Assembly: GCA_019914995.1 (NCBI GenBank)
Contig: CM034130.1
Span: 372,001-436,000, forward strand
DNA: 64,000 nt
Reading direction: 5' to 3'
Origin: Acanthochlamys bracteata
Taxonomy: Eukaryota > Streptophyta > Magnoliopsida > Pandanales > Velloziaceae
The position numbers and the translations under genes are program-made. Of the stretch, positions 1 through 10,816 are shown piece by piece (position 1 is the first letter of the stretch; each line of letters begins with the position of its first letter). Under the pieces are notes generated by a model that was given only the letters and a program-made list of their open reading frames with translations, searched no databases and had not been told where the DNA came from.

Positions 1-900
1 ATAATAAATCATGTTAATTATTTATTTAGATAAAATTTAACTATACTGTATATATAAAATTTAATAATTATATAATATATTCAATTAACAGAATATTTAT
101 ATGTTATATAATAAATTTGTCATATAAAATATATAATATTTTAATAATAATTATTATTATTATTATTATAAATTTATACGTAATATATAAATATAATATA
201 ATAAAATATAAAAATTAGTATTACAATACTAATGGCACAAAATATATCAAAATATTACATAATATTATTAATATTTTATTCTACAAATTATATATATATT
301 ATACTAATATCATAATTGACATTACGATTTGACATACCATAAACTATGTCATCCAAATTTTTTTTCAACTTATTATCTCTTGCAAGAAATATTCTAACTT
401 TGACATCATCTCGCATTAGATGCTCACAAGTTTGCTCAATTTGATCGTCAATAAAATCTCTTTTTAACTTCTAAAAAACATCAAAAAATATTTTTATTGA
501 AAAATAATAAAAATAAATAATACTACAATTTTATGACATAAATTTATTTATTTATTTATTTTAAAAAATTTATAACAATTCTATAAAATATTATTAAATT
601 TTATTTATATTATAAAAAAATTGAAAAACAAATTAAAAATTACTTCCAAATATCAGTAAAGAATGACAATTACATAAACTTCTCCATTTGCTCATTATAG
701 TCAGAAAATATTAGACAACACCAATTATCTTTACGAATCTTAAATATTTCTCAAAATTCACCCAAAAAGACAAAAAGAAAAGAAAGAAAAGAATACAAAA
801 TAATAGCGTAACATAGCTAACTGAATCTTCCAACTTTTAAAAAATACCATCAAGAGAGATAGTACTCAACTAGCATAACAAGCAGATAATGATCTGCCAA
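1..900. other. AT-rich intergenic DNA, no gene seen
   Basis: Extremely AT-rich sequence with runs of A and T and a short TTA/ATT microsatellite near 146-170. No open frame with coding character, no splice-like structure and no recognisable RNA gene was seen. It looks like decayed non-coding DNA upstream of the pseudogene that follows. Confidence 0.6.
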
Positions 901-924
901 TTACTACAAATAACTCAGGAATCA

Positions 925-1475
925 AAATCGATTACATGTTCTGGCTTTCAACTACTACAAACAACTCACAGACCTACTGCGGCAGCCCTTACTTAAATCT
1001 CACTTGCACCGGCAACAGCTTCCTAACCATATCCATAGCCGGAACCAATTACTCTATCAAATATCGATTAGACTACTCATACACTCTCCATCGTCGACGC
1101 TGAAATATTAAGCAATCTCGATAAAGGTTGCGTTAAACCGCCGAGGAGCAACTTAACGTTCAACGGCGATGATTATCCGTCGATGTTCTCCTACACTACT
1201 GCAGTTACCAACATCACCTTCTTGCTCAACTGCAGCACATAGCACTCATTGTTCTGGAAAACAGCTATGATTTACTGCTTGAGTACCGAGAGCAGTTATT
1301 CTTACGTTGTCATAGTCGATCCGTTTGCAGGTACGGGGCTTGGCCAACAAAGCTTGATGGATGTTTGTTAAGAGTTAGTTGTGGCGCGGTGCTGCGTGAG
1401 AGAGTTGTTCAAGACTTCAAAGTTTTGAATGAGACGTACGGTGGATTGTTGCGTGAACAGTTTGAATTACTGTGC
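925..1475 (+). pseudogene. Decayed GUB_WAK-domain (LRK10/WAK-like) receptor fragment
   Basis: From 972 the frame reads TYCGSPYLNLTC, then a CTGNSFLTISIAGTNYSIKY-type run, which is the CG..P...LxC...FLxIxI....Y pattern of the galacturonan-binding domain (GUB_WAK_bind) at the N terminus of WAK and LRK10L receptor kinases. A second block in another frame (about 1088-1240) reads KGCVKPPRSNLTF and ends TAVTNITFLLNCST before a stop, matching the usual Cys-rich continuation of that domain. The two blocks are separated by a frameshift, stops follow, and no kinase domain is found downstream. It is therefore a truncated, non-functional relic. The family call rests on remembered motif spacing and should be taken as moderately likely. 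Confidence 0.55.
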
Positions 1476-1589
1476 GGGGGTAAGAAGACTGGCACCGACG
1501 TCAGAGGTTTGGTCTTGTAACGATTAAAAAAAACTCTTTCTAACAGTAAAAAAGTTAGATCTCGTTGCAAAATATAGAGAGAAAAAAGC

Positions 1590-1815
1590 CGGAAGAAGAA
1601 GATGAGAGAAGACGCAGCCGGAAAAATTAAAAGAAGAACTGTGAAGATGAAGAGGAGATAAGCAACCGGAAAAGGAAGAGAACCAGAAAAAGGAAGAGGA
1701 GAGAAGCAGCCGGAAAGGAAGAGAACCGAGAAGATGAAGAAGAGGGAGAACAGGTAGCCGGAAAAGGAAGAGAAAGTTGAGAGAAGAAGCAGCCGGAGAT
1801 ATGAAAGAAGCTGCA
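1590..1815 (+). repeat. Purine-rich minisatellite (AGCCGGAAAAGGAAGAGA-like units)
   Basis: About 225 bases in which the plus strand is almost all A and G. Imperfect copies of a unit resembling AGCCGGAAAAGGAAGAGA recur near 1616, 1664, 1705, 1755 and 1791 with spacing of roughly 35-50 bases. The long open frames on the minus strand here (Ser/Phe-rich) are produced by this purine bias and are not convincing proteins. Confidence 0.6.
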
Positions 1816-1899
1816 AGAAGAAGAAGAAAGCAAAAAAATAAATGCAGTTCGGAAGCGTGAAAAATTGAAGGAAGTGGAGATCAGCAACATAATTTTGAA

Positions 1900-2030
1900 A
1901 TAGAATTATTTTTGAAATAGAGTTCTGCAGTTCAGTTGGCATTTGAAACATAAAAAAAGTCGATGGAACTCCAATTCTGACGGAAGAAAGTGGAGTTCCG
2001 ACTTGAAACACACACTAAAGTTCTATGCTG
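1900..2030. repeat. Family B transposon remnant, one end
   Basis: The stretch around 1968-2017 contains CTGACGGAAGAAAGTGGAGT, which recurs at 9787-9806 as the right end of a better preserved element. No matching left end was found here, so this is a solo end or truncated copy, lying just beyond the purine-rich minisatellite. Confidence 0.5.
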
Positions 2031-2530
2031 CGTGTTGTGTACATTATTAGTTTTTTTAGCGGAACATCATCTTTGCTTCTATTTACGGCGGTAATTATTA
2101 TCCCAGAAAGTCTTTCTATCTTTGATGTTTGGCTAAACTTATCAAATCTTTAATTTTAATTTTTAATATTAATTTTTTAATAATTTTTATAATATATCAT
2201 ATAATTCTTTAAAAAATATATAAAAAATTTATTATTATAATTTAAAACATTAGATATTATTTATTAAAAGCATTTTCGAATATCTCTATGAACTTTTTAA
2301 TATCTGGAAAATGTTGAGAAGTTCCATCGAAAGTTCGTTTTGTAGCCCCACTAAAGTCATTGAAAAAAATATAAAAAGTATAAAAAGAAAAATATAAAAA
2401 AATAAAAACAATTATAAATTATTTTCAAATACCACCTAAAGTTTGTAGTTATATTCTTCTCTCCATTCATTCATAGAGTTCATTTTTTACTTTATAAGGA
2501 AATAAACGAAAAACGCTTTGGATGAAATGA

Positions 2531-3319
2531 GGAGTGATAGTACATGATCCTATCAAAAAATTCAATTTAAAATTGACACATAATTCGGATTAAAATTAAA
2601 AATTTTGATCCGTATAAAAATATGAATTGAATTAAAGTTTAACGAATATTATTTGATTATTAAATATGTCAATTTGAATCGATGCGGAATTGACCTACTA
2701 ATTTGATTTATTATCTTTAAAAGAATAACTTTTTTATATTTTATACCGTATATAACAAAAAAATTAAATAATAGTAATTTATAAATTATTAAATTTTATT
2801 ATATTTATAATTAATTGTTTATTAGTAAAATAATACAAGATAAAAATTATATTATCGAAAGTATTACTATGTAGATATTTTTTTAATGACGAATTTGAAT
2901 TTGTAAAAAAAATTTTATAAAAATTTTGTCAGAAAATTATATTTATCAAAATTTTTATTAAAAAGATTAGTATATATTTTTGTAATTATAAAATTTTAGC
3001 TATTATTATATTTTTTTAAAATAAAAATAAATTCTTTTTGAAATATTTAAGAATCGATGAATATACTAAAAAATTATATATTATGAGGACACTCATCATA
3101 TCTATTTATCAAAAATATCAAAAATTTCACTCAAATTTAAAAAAATAAAATTAATAATTAATTATTAATTATTAAATAATCAATTCGAATTTAATTTAAT
3201 TATTAAATAAGTTAAATTACGATTGATAATTTTGACTCATACAAATTTATAAATTAAATTAAACTTAAACAAATTCAATCTAATTATTAAATATAACAAA
3301 AAATTTAAATTATCACTCC
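2531..3319. mobile_element. Family C non-autonomous element (degenerate)
   Basis: The block starts with GGAGTGATAGTA and ends with AAATTATCACTCC, so the first nine bases are the reverse complement of the last nine. The flanks abutting the ends are GAAATGA on the left and GAAATGT on the right, a possible 7-base target duplication with one mismatch. The internal sequence resembles the element at 11961-12516 (shared stretches such as the GATAATTTTGACTCATA type), but is more AT-rich. No transposase frame is present. The superfamily is uncertain. Confidence 0.5.
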
Positions 3320-3680
3320 GAAATGTGTACGAAAAACCTGTACAATTATTTTCAGATTTCTTTTAATCTGTTTAAGGTTTCTTTTAAGAATCGTACTTTT
3401 TATATTTCAAATAAATGCTAATCTATCCTAGGTGGAAATTAACCTTATCTTTTTCTTGTATTACTTTGATTCTATTGGTCTCTAGACCTTCATGTCAGAT
3501 TGGGTTGTGGACGCTCAAACTTCTATCTTCTCTTTTTTCTATCCTAATTATCATCAGAAAACTTGGTACTGATATATTTATCTGGACGAAAAATCCCACG
3601 AACCTCTCTCGTTTCTCTTCTATTCATTCCTTGAAAGACACAAACTGATAATTGTCAAGAGCAACTTGTTATCCGTGAAC

Positions 3681-4818
3681 ATGGCGGCAGCAGCAGCTGT
3701 CGGAAACTCTTGCTTCTCTGCAGCCATTGCTCGCCGTAGTATACATTCAAAGCAAGCCTTCAACAGCACTACAGTATATTCAACAACACCAAGAAATTTG
3801 TGCATAGCAAAGTTCACTAAGACTAATGTTTCTGTAAATGTTTCTTCGCGCCATTGGCGTTCTTGGATAAACGCTGCTACTGTCGAAGAGGCCGCTGCAG
3901 TTGTTCATGAAGAAGAGCAGGGCCAACAGCCGGAACAGGAAGAAGAAGAGCCAGTTCCGGCGCCACAACAGAACACTAAACTTTACTTCGGAAACTTGCC
4001 ATATAATTGTGATAGTGCTCAGCTGGCCGGAATCATTCAGGAATATGCTAGCCCTGAAATGGTTGAGGTAAGAGTTGCTCTAAATACTTATTTCAATTTT
4101 GGAGCTTATCAGTATGTGAATCTGAGAAACTTGTGAAATACAATTTCAGGTTCTATATGATAGAGAAACGGGGCGAAGCAGAGGATTCGCATTTGTGACA
4201 ATGAGCACGGTCGAAGATTGTGAGGCAGCCATTCAGAATCTCGACGGAACCGTAAGTGCTCAAATCTCTCGGCTTCTCGCAATCCAAAATACTTTTTCTT
4301 GAAATCCTTGTGTGTTGCTTAATCATTGTATGTTTATTACCAGCAGCAATACGGAGGGAGAACATTAAGAGTGAATTTCTCAGACAAACCGAAGGCAAGA
4401 GAACCACTGTACCCAGAAACTGAGCACAAACTGTTTGTTGGGAACCTGTCATGGTCTGTTACATCTGAAAGCTTGACAAAGGCTTTCCAAGAATACGGCA
4501 ACGTTGTAGGAGCTCGTGTGTTGTACGATGGAGATACAGGTCACTCTCGTGGCTATGGATTTGTTTGCTATTCAACCAAGGATGAAATGGATTCAGCACT
4601 TGAATCCCTCAATGGAGTGGTAAGTTTTTCCTGTGCCTTTATGCAATGGTCACAAAATTTACTGAAGCTTCAAATTTCGCCACTAGCAAGTTTAAATATT
4701 TTAAAGAAGCTACCGTATACCATTTACTGCTGCTTACAGACTGTATTTTTCCATGTTTTTGCAGGAACTCGAAGGCCGTGCAATGAGAATCAGCTTGGCT
4801 TTGGGCAAGAAATCTTAA
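3681..4818 (+). CDS. Chloroplast ribonucleoprotein, two RRM domains (cpRNP)
   Basis: Predicted exons are 3681-4067, 4150-4251, 4347-4619 and 4765-4818, giving about 271 residues. The AG at 4343 is an alternative acceptor that would add one Gln. ATG 3681 is the first Met in frame. Residues 1 to about 60 are Ala/Ser/Arg-rich with few acids, as in a plastid transit peptide, followed by an acidic Glu/Gln segment (about 73-92) typical of cpRNPs. RRM1 shows RNP2 LYFGNLPY and RNP1 [11 protein letters not shown]2 shows RNP2 LFVGNLSW and RNP1 RGYGFVCY. The protein ends soon after RRM2. Family members bind chloroplast mRNAs and affect their stability and editing. All introns are phase 0 with GT-AG borders, and the RRMs rejoin seamlessly across them. 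The subfamily (CP29/CP33 type) is inference; family membership is secure. Confidence 0.92.
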
Positions 4819-5411
4819 AAGAAAATCTAGCTATGAAGATTAGCTAGTCACCTGTACGTCTCTTTTCGGTTTATCTGATTAGGGAGCAAGGTTGAATGAT
4901 GCAAGCCACCAATGGTTTCCAAGATCATGAAAAAATGAATATGCACTGCAGTTTATGAAGGCAAGCTCATTGATTTGGGTTTCATTCGGAAAGCTGATGA
5001 GAAGTGTTTGTAGCTTTTGTAAACTTGTATAAATCGTACTAGTTCATTATTTTGTAAAAGTATCACAGAACTTGAAATTTTGATTTTATTAGATGAATGC
5101 AATTATCTCCTTTCTTTTGTGTTCTGCGAAGAACAGCTGTTGAAAATTAAACGGTGATGAAGAAGACTAATGTATTCTATAAAATGTTATAGAGGACCGA
5201 TATAGCAAACCACAAGAAGTTTCAGCTCTCAATTTTAATAAACCGATATTGAAAACTCTTTTGAATTTCTACTAGATTCAATAAATGGACCAATATTACA
5301 AACGGATATAAGGACATTATATCCAATATCAACACATTATAAGACCGACATTCCAAAATCTTTCTTCTTCTTCACTGGATTCTTTTCTGATTCTGATAGT
5401 TTGGCTTCAGT
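4819..5411. other. Intergenic: 3' UTR of cpRNP and promoter of PPR gene
   Basis: Holds the presumed 3' UTR of the RNA-binding protein gene and an AT-rich 5' flank of the PPR gene. Nothing else is recognisable. Confidence 0.5.
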
Positions 5412-7355
5412 ATGCAATCTTCCATCTTCGTTCCCAAACACTTGCGAGAACTTCAACACTTCTTCTCCACAGCCATCTCCAAATCAAACCCAAGCTCGAA
5501 AGCCAAACACGAAGACAACCGGGTCGCCGACTACCTCCGCCGCGCCCGTTTTATCGACGCCGTCCGTGTCCGCCTTCGCTCCGCCGCGTCCCAGCTTCCT
5601 TCCACCACCACAACTACTCCAATCGACTCTTTCACCGCCGCTGCTCTCATTCGTTCCGCTCCGTCCACCGACTCTGCTCTTTCTATCTTCAACTCTCTCC
5701 CTTCTCCTTCTCTATCTCATTCGTCTGCTTTCCATTCTCTCGCTCGCCGGCTTTCCATTTCCCGCCGTTTAATTGATCTTCAAGAGTTAATCAACGGCAA
5801 TCCGTACAAGTTTTCTCTTATGGATAAGCTTAGGTTTTTCTCTGCTGCTGGAGATGTTGATTCTGCGGTTTCGATTTTCTCTTCTATTTGTACTACTGGT
5901 CGATCCTGTACTGAAGCTTACAATCTTCTTCTTTCTCTCTATGCTTTGAATGGCAACCATTTATCTGCAGTTTCGCTTTTTTCACGGTTACTGAACAATG
6001 GCGCGTTGCCCAACTCGAGAACTTACTCTATTGTTATTCAACATTTGGTGAGTTGTGGGAAGATTGAAGCTGCACTACAGGTGTTCGACAAATTGCCTGT
6101 TATGAGAATTAAGCGGACTACGAAGCAGTACAATGTGCTAGCCGAGGCGTTTGCATCTGCTGAGCGGTTTGATGATTTGAAGAAGTTGGTACGACAAATG
6201 GGTGCTGATGGACTGCTTCCTGGGAGATCGGTTCGTGAAGCTATGGTTGCAATGAGAGATGCCGGGCATTTTGAAGGAATTGAAGATTATTTGAGTGAAT
6301 TGCAACCAGATAGCAGGATAGGGTATGCAGTTGGAGCTGAAGAAGAAGAGAGTTGCAGTGAGAATGAAGAGGAGCAAGAGGAGAAATCAGAAAATTTTGA
6401 TAAGAGTCAGATAAAGTTGAAACCTTGGTTAGATCCTGGAGCACTGGCAAGAGCTCTGGATGACTGGGATTCAAGAGAAGTATCAGAATTGGAAGCAGCG
6501 GGATTTGTTTGGACTTCGCGGCTCGTCTGCAAGCTTTTAAGAGCATTCAGAAATCCAGAGACCGCATGGAAGTTCTTCTGCTGGGTGGCATACCAGCCAG
6601 GCGGGTTCACGCATGATAAACACACAGTCTCACGGATGATTGCTGTTCTTGCACGTAATGGGAAAGCTGAGCTTGTGGATCGGCTGCTTGCCAAAGTGAA
6701 ATTGGAGGGAATTCTGCTTCCTTTTGCAACCATTCGGTTGGTCGTGGACCTTTATGGATTGTCGAAGAATGCTGATGCAGCTATGAAAGTCTACCACAAC
6801 GCCGATTCTGTATGTGGTCCGATATCTCCTTCTAACCGTTTGGTATTGTGCTCATCCATGCTAAGAACTTTGACCAAGTGCAAGAAGGGGAATGAGGCTA
6901 TAGAGTTTTTGGAAGACTTGATGTTAGATGGTTTTTTCTTAGACATACAGACATTCTCCGGTTTGATGCAGTACTTCGCCAGTGAGAATGATTTGAAGAC
7001 TGTTCACAGATTGTTCGGAATGGTGAAGCAATGTGGACTTGATCCTGACGCTTATATGTATCGGGTACTGATCTGGGCATACTGCAGGTACAAGAGAGCA
7101 GCACTTGCTCTTAGAATGTTCGATGAGATGATGAGTTTGAAAATGGCGCCTGACATTGCCACAGAACGAGTGTTGGTTAAAAGCTTGTGGAAGGAAGGCA
7201 AGCTTGGGGAAGCTGCATTGGTCCAGGAGAAGTGTGAGGAAGTTGAAGGTGGGCTTCCTGCAGCATTACCTGGTCATGTTTGGACTGTGAGCTCTACTGA
7301 TTTCCAAAAGGTTCTTCAAATTTACTTGAGCAGTTTTACGTGCGCTGGTGGCTGA
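5412..7355 (+). CDS. P-class pentatricopeptide repeat protein, organelle-targeted
   Basis: A single uninterrupted frame of 647 codons. ATG 5412 is chosen because it is the first ATG and opens a Ser/Lys/Arg-rich, acid-poor N terminus suited to mitochondrial or plastid import. About eight degenerate helical PPR units are visible in two blocks. The first is residues about 135-290, for example TEAYNLLLSLYALNGN and NSRTYSIVIQHLVSCGKIEA. The second is about 385-620, for example DIQTFSGLMQYFASEND and DAYMYRVLIWAYCRYKRAAL. They are separated by a strongly acidic linker near 305-325. No E, DYW or SMR domain follows, so this is the P class, whose members bind organellar RNA and act in processing, stability or translation. 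Lack of introns is usual for the family. The RNA target cannot be read from the sequence. Confidence 0.9.
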   Translation: MQSSIFVPKHLRELQHFFSTAISKSNPSSKAKHEDNRVADYLRRARFIDAVRVRLRSAASQLPSTTTTTPIDSFTAAALIRSAPSTDSALSIFNSLPSPSLSHSSAFHSLARRLSISRRLIDLQELINGNPYKFSLMDKLRFFSAAGDVDSAVSIFSSICTTGRSCTEAYNLLLSLYALNGNHLSAVSLFSRLLNNGALPNSRTYSIVIQHLVSCGKIEAALQVFDKLPVMRIKRTTKQYNVLAEAFASAERFDDLKKLVRQMGADGLLPGRSVREAMVAMRDAGHFEGIEDYLSELQPDSRIGYAVGAEEEESCSENEEEQEEKSENFDKSQIKLKPWLDPGALARALDDWDSREVSELEAAGFVWTSRLVCKLLRAFRNPETAWKFFCWVAYQPGGFTHDKHTVSRMIAVLARNGKAELVDRLLAKVKLEGILLPFATIRLVVDLYGLSKNADAAMKVYHNADSVCGPISPSNRLVLCSSMLRTLTKCKKGNEAIEFLEDLMLDGFFLDIQTFSGLMQYFASENDLKTVHRLFGMVKQCGLDPDAYMYRVLIWAYCRYKRAALALRMFDEMMSLKMAPDIATERVLVKSLWKEGKLGEAALVQEKCEEVEGGLPAALPGHVWTVSSTDFQKVLQIYLSSFTCAGG

Positions 7356-7509
7356 GTGAATGCATATCTTATCTGTCTTTGACAATGACTTGCTACTCAC
7401 CAGTTCACCAAAAGCCAACCAAAGCTTAAATGATTGCCAGATACTATTAAACTACCAATATCACTGAGATCGTCCCTCGTCCCTTCTCTTTCCATCACAC
7501 GAACGATCA

Positions 7510-10210
7510 ATCATGGCATCATCGATTGTACACCACCACCTTTTTTTAGCTTTGATCTAGCCTCACGCCTTTGCTAACAACCCGATGAAGAAGCGAAGAA
7601 AACGGAGCTCCTGCGCCCGTTTGCTTGTTCAGCGGATGTCAAGCTCTTCCTCAAGCCCCGTTCTGACACCACTGCTCTGCTGTACTGCTCCACCGCCGCC
7701 GCAGCTTTCTTGTTCTCGTTAAAACAACTGTCCCCTTCTAAGCTGGACCATTTGCTGCTGACACAAATAACATTCCACTAATGGGTCAACAGGTCTCGTT
7801 CGGACGAGTCAGTCATTGGACGAGCTGGGGATATTGGATAAAAGGAGAGAATAGCTAAGATGATTGCAAAAGAAGGAGAGGGTAGCTTTGAAAAAGTTCT
7901 TCACTGAAGGAGAAGAAGCTGTCTAAGCCACTGGTGATTCAAATTATAAGCTGCTGCGCATGTAACACAATCAGCATGTACCCAGTTGTTACATATTGTA
8001 ACTTGCTCTTGGTCTCTTGGACGCCATTCGCAAACACTTCTAATATCTGTATTGGATACAGGTGTTTTGAATACTTTCTTACTCGTTACCGTTAGTTATA
8101 AACGGTTGGATTTTCTCGTCAGTCATGACCAAGTGGACCGATCAAAGCTTATTTATTATAGTCTTTGTTTTTTTTTTTTTTTAATGTAATTCAATCCAGT
8201 TTTCATGATCGTCTTATCGTTGCTGTACGCTTTCTCATATGATATTCAATTATTCTAAAGATAGATAGGAAATAAGCAAGAAATCGGCATGAGGAATTGA
8301 TTTGCAAATGTTAGGAAACTAATCAATTAACTTTCTACCCTTCAAATAGTTATCTTAAGAAGACTTCTCTTCTAGCTAAGGAAAATTACTTCATCTTGCC
8401 CACCAGCAAAAGATGGGTTATCACTTGGTGATCATTCACCTTTGTACTGAAGCCATCATTTTTTGTCTACTAGAATTTATAACTTCGTGAATTTGGAATT
8501 TGCAGGGACTACTCCATTCTAGGCATCTTTGTGCTAAGTTCCAGTTTAGCAAGAAACCACATAAGAGCAGTGTAAGCTGGTATTCTCAAAACCTTTCATG
8601 CCTTTTAGTCTCAATATTCTCTTCTGGAGTCATCGAGAGAAATGTTACATATCCTGATAAGCACCAAAAGTTTTGATCTCAATTCAGTAGTTGTAGTGTC
8701 ATTGCTATGTCTGCGACTGTCTTGCTCCGTGCATCTACTGAGGCAGTTGCACCTCAAGTGCTGACCTGACCATTGCATTGCTACTGACAAAGAGGAAAGA
8801 CGAAAAGCTGAAAGGAAATCCGTTAAGGAAAGGATAGAAGCTGCAGAACATATAAAAAAGCCTCCTGATGCTTCTGACTCCTGGCATGCAATCAAGTACA
8901 GTGAAAGTATTTAATCTAAGGTTGATGACATCAAACAATCTCTGTGCTTAAAGTTCAATTACTCGGCAAGAATCTCAGAAACCGACAGTTTATTCTGACA
9001 CTATTAGCTATTCTTGGAATGCAAATAAGATCTGAGCCTCACTTAAGTAGTGAGGTTTATCAAATGAATCAGCAATGACCATTGCATCCCCAAAATCCAC
9101 CAAAGGCAAGGTCACCTGCCAACAAGACATCAGGTAGTGGATCTGGGAGCACAGCCCAGGATTCAGTCCTCAACCAATGAGGCACACTAGTTTACTTGAG
9201 CCCCATCCTGGATCCAGTAGGACCATCAAGTTCAACAGCAACTAGCTCTTTGTCCTAGAATCAGCCCAAGTCTAAGCCAGCAGCGAACGAACATTGCATT
9301 TGTGCATCAGGTGTTTGTTAGAGCGTGTTTCAAATATCCATAACTCTACTTTCTCCCGTCAGATTTTGAGTTCCGAACAGTTCATATGTTTTAATTACAT
9401 AAGGGACTCAGAACTCTACTTCCACGTACGGAACTTCAGTTCTTATTTTTTTATTTGCGCACTTTTCAATATAACTATATTTTTTAATTTTCAACGTATT
9501 TTTAAAATCTATTGAAACACAAATACTGAATTCCAATTCCACTTTAGGCGTATTTCAAATGCCCGTAACTGAGTTACATGAAAGTGAAAAATAAGAAGTG
9601 GAATTTTTTGAAAAATAAGTTGAAAGTGGAGTTTAATTTTTATATTTTAATTGATTGTTGAAGTGGGTTGGAAGTGAATTAAAAAAAAAATATAATAAAA
9701 TTTGAGTTCTACTTGTATAAAACTGAGAACTCGAGTTTTCAATTTTATTTGCAATTGAAACAAAGAAAGTAAGTGGAACTTCAATTCTGACGGAAGAAAG
9801 TGGAGTTTCACTCACTTAAAATATGCCCTTTATTTTAAAAAAAATTTTATTTTTATTTTTTATTTTCACAAAATTTAGTTAGGGTATTTGAAACTAACTT
9901 TTATGGAGAATAAGTCGAACTTCACCCCGTGCTTGTTCATCGACTAATTCTGGTACAGAGGGCAGTGTTACCCTGTCCTTCGTAGAGGAATCCAGATTCC
10001 TACAAAAACAAGGGTAGTGGGTCCTGCGGCAGCTTCGAGACCACTGTCCTTCAATGGAAAACATTATGCCAGTTTGAGTTCAACCAGATTCAGCGACTCC
10101 TAAATTCAAAGTCAAGTACAGCGCGCCAGCAGCATTACCAGAATTCAACTGCAAGATTGTCTATCCAAACAACAGTAGACAAAGAAGCTGACCCTCCGAT
10201 TGGGTTGTTA
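7510..10210 (+). pseudogene. Decayed protein-coding locus of unknown family
   Basis: Scattered plus-strand segments keep coding character but are broken by stops and frameshifts. About 7600-7785 reads ELLRPFACSADVKLFLKPRS and continues TTALLYC. About 8507-8575 follows an AG acceptor-like site and reads GLLHSRHLCAKFQFSKKPHK. About 8785-8913 reads DKEERRKAERKSVKERIEAA and continues EHIKKPPDASDSWHAIKY before a stop. About 9970-10180 is a further broken segment. A family B transposon remnant (9321-9828) splits the last two. I do not recognise the protein family. The pattern fits an old intron-containing gene that has lost function; there is no intact start-to-stop frame. Confidence 0.4.
9321..9828. 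mobile_element. Family B non-autonomous inverted-repeat element
   Basis: The left end (9321-9372) carries GCGTGTTTCAAATA and CTACTTTCTCCCGTCAG; the right end (9776-9828) carries CTGACGGAAGAAAGTGGAG and ends in TTAAAATATGCCC. Read on the opposite strand, the right end matches the left over roughly 50 bases with mismatches, so these are imperfect terminal inverted repeats. A second left-type end, GCGTATTTCAAATGCCCGTA, sits at 9549-9568, so the block may be two elements side by side or nested. No coding capacity. Related ends occur at 1968-2017, 53228-53516, 54252-54533 and 55209-55339. Confidence 0.6.
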
Positions 10211-10329
10211 TTTTTCAAATAATACCACCACCAATAACCACTGTGTATTCTGAGGTAGTGTATTGAAGCTCCCAATTTTTTTCACAAATACTTCTGAAAA
10301 AGTAAAGTAATTGCGTATTCTTTTCTTCT

Positions 10330-10545
10330 TTACTTTTTAAATGCGTTCTTTTGCATACAAAAATTATTTTTTTTACTAAAAAGTTATTTCTAACTTATTT
10401 TTATTATAAAAAAATACAAAAAATTATTTTCAACTTATTTTTTAATATAAAAATAATATATTATTTTCAACAATATTATTTTTAATAATTTATTTTTAAA
10501 AATTCATTTTCAAAATCTCACTTCTAAAAACAAAAAAAAACACAC
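10330..10545. repeat. AT-rich interspersed repeat remnant
   Basis: Long runs of T and A with recurring TTATTTTCAACTTATTTTT-like stretches, flanked by more balanced sequence. It resembles the interior of other AT-rich repeats in this window but has no clear terminal inverted repeats. Confidence 0.35.
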
Positions 10546-10816
10546 ACTTTACGTTGTTTGAATTACCTTGGAAATGCTAATCTGACATGCTCATCTGTGC
10601 AAACTGCCAAGTCTTGTCTATTGTACAGGCATGAGGGCGCTTGCGAACTTGGTAATACTAAATGCATCCTTAATGGACCTATTATGTAAATCTCATTTTC
10701 TTGGTTTAATGATTTTTCTCGTTTTTGTGTTCTCTAAAACGAATTTACAAAAAAAGTAATAAATGGATTTTATTTGATTTTAGAAACATCTCCAGCTACT
10801 GAACTACTAGACTCTA

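Noticed and set aside
1409..2011. 200-codon open frame on the minus strand, Phe/Ser/Leu-rich
   Set aside because: It is the complement of the purine-rich minisatellite and a transposon end, so the open frame follows from base composition; it has no ATG start of its own and no domain.
5401..5772. Pro/Ser-rich 123-codon frame overlapping the PPR start
   Set aside because: It is a shifted-frame shadow of the PPR N-terminal coding sequence and stops where the bias fades.
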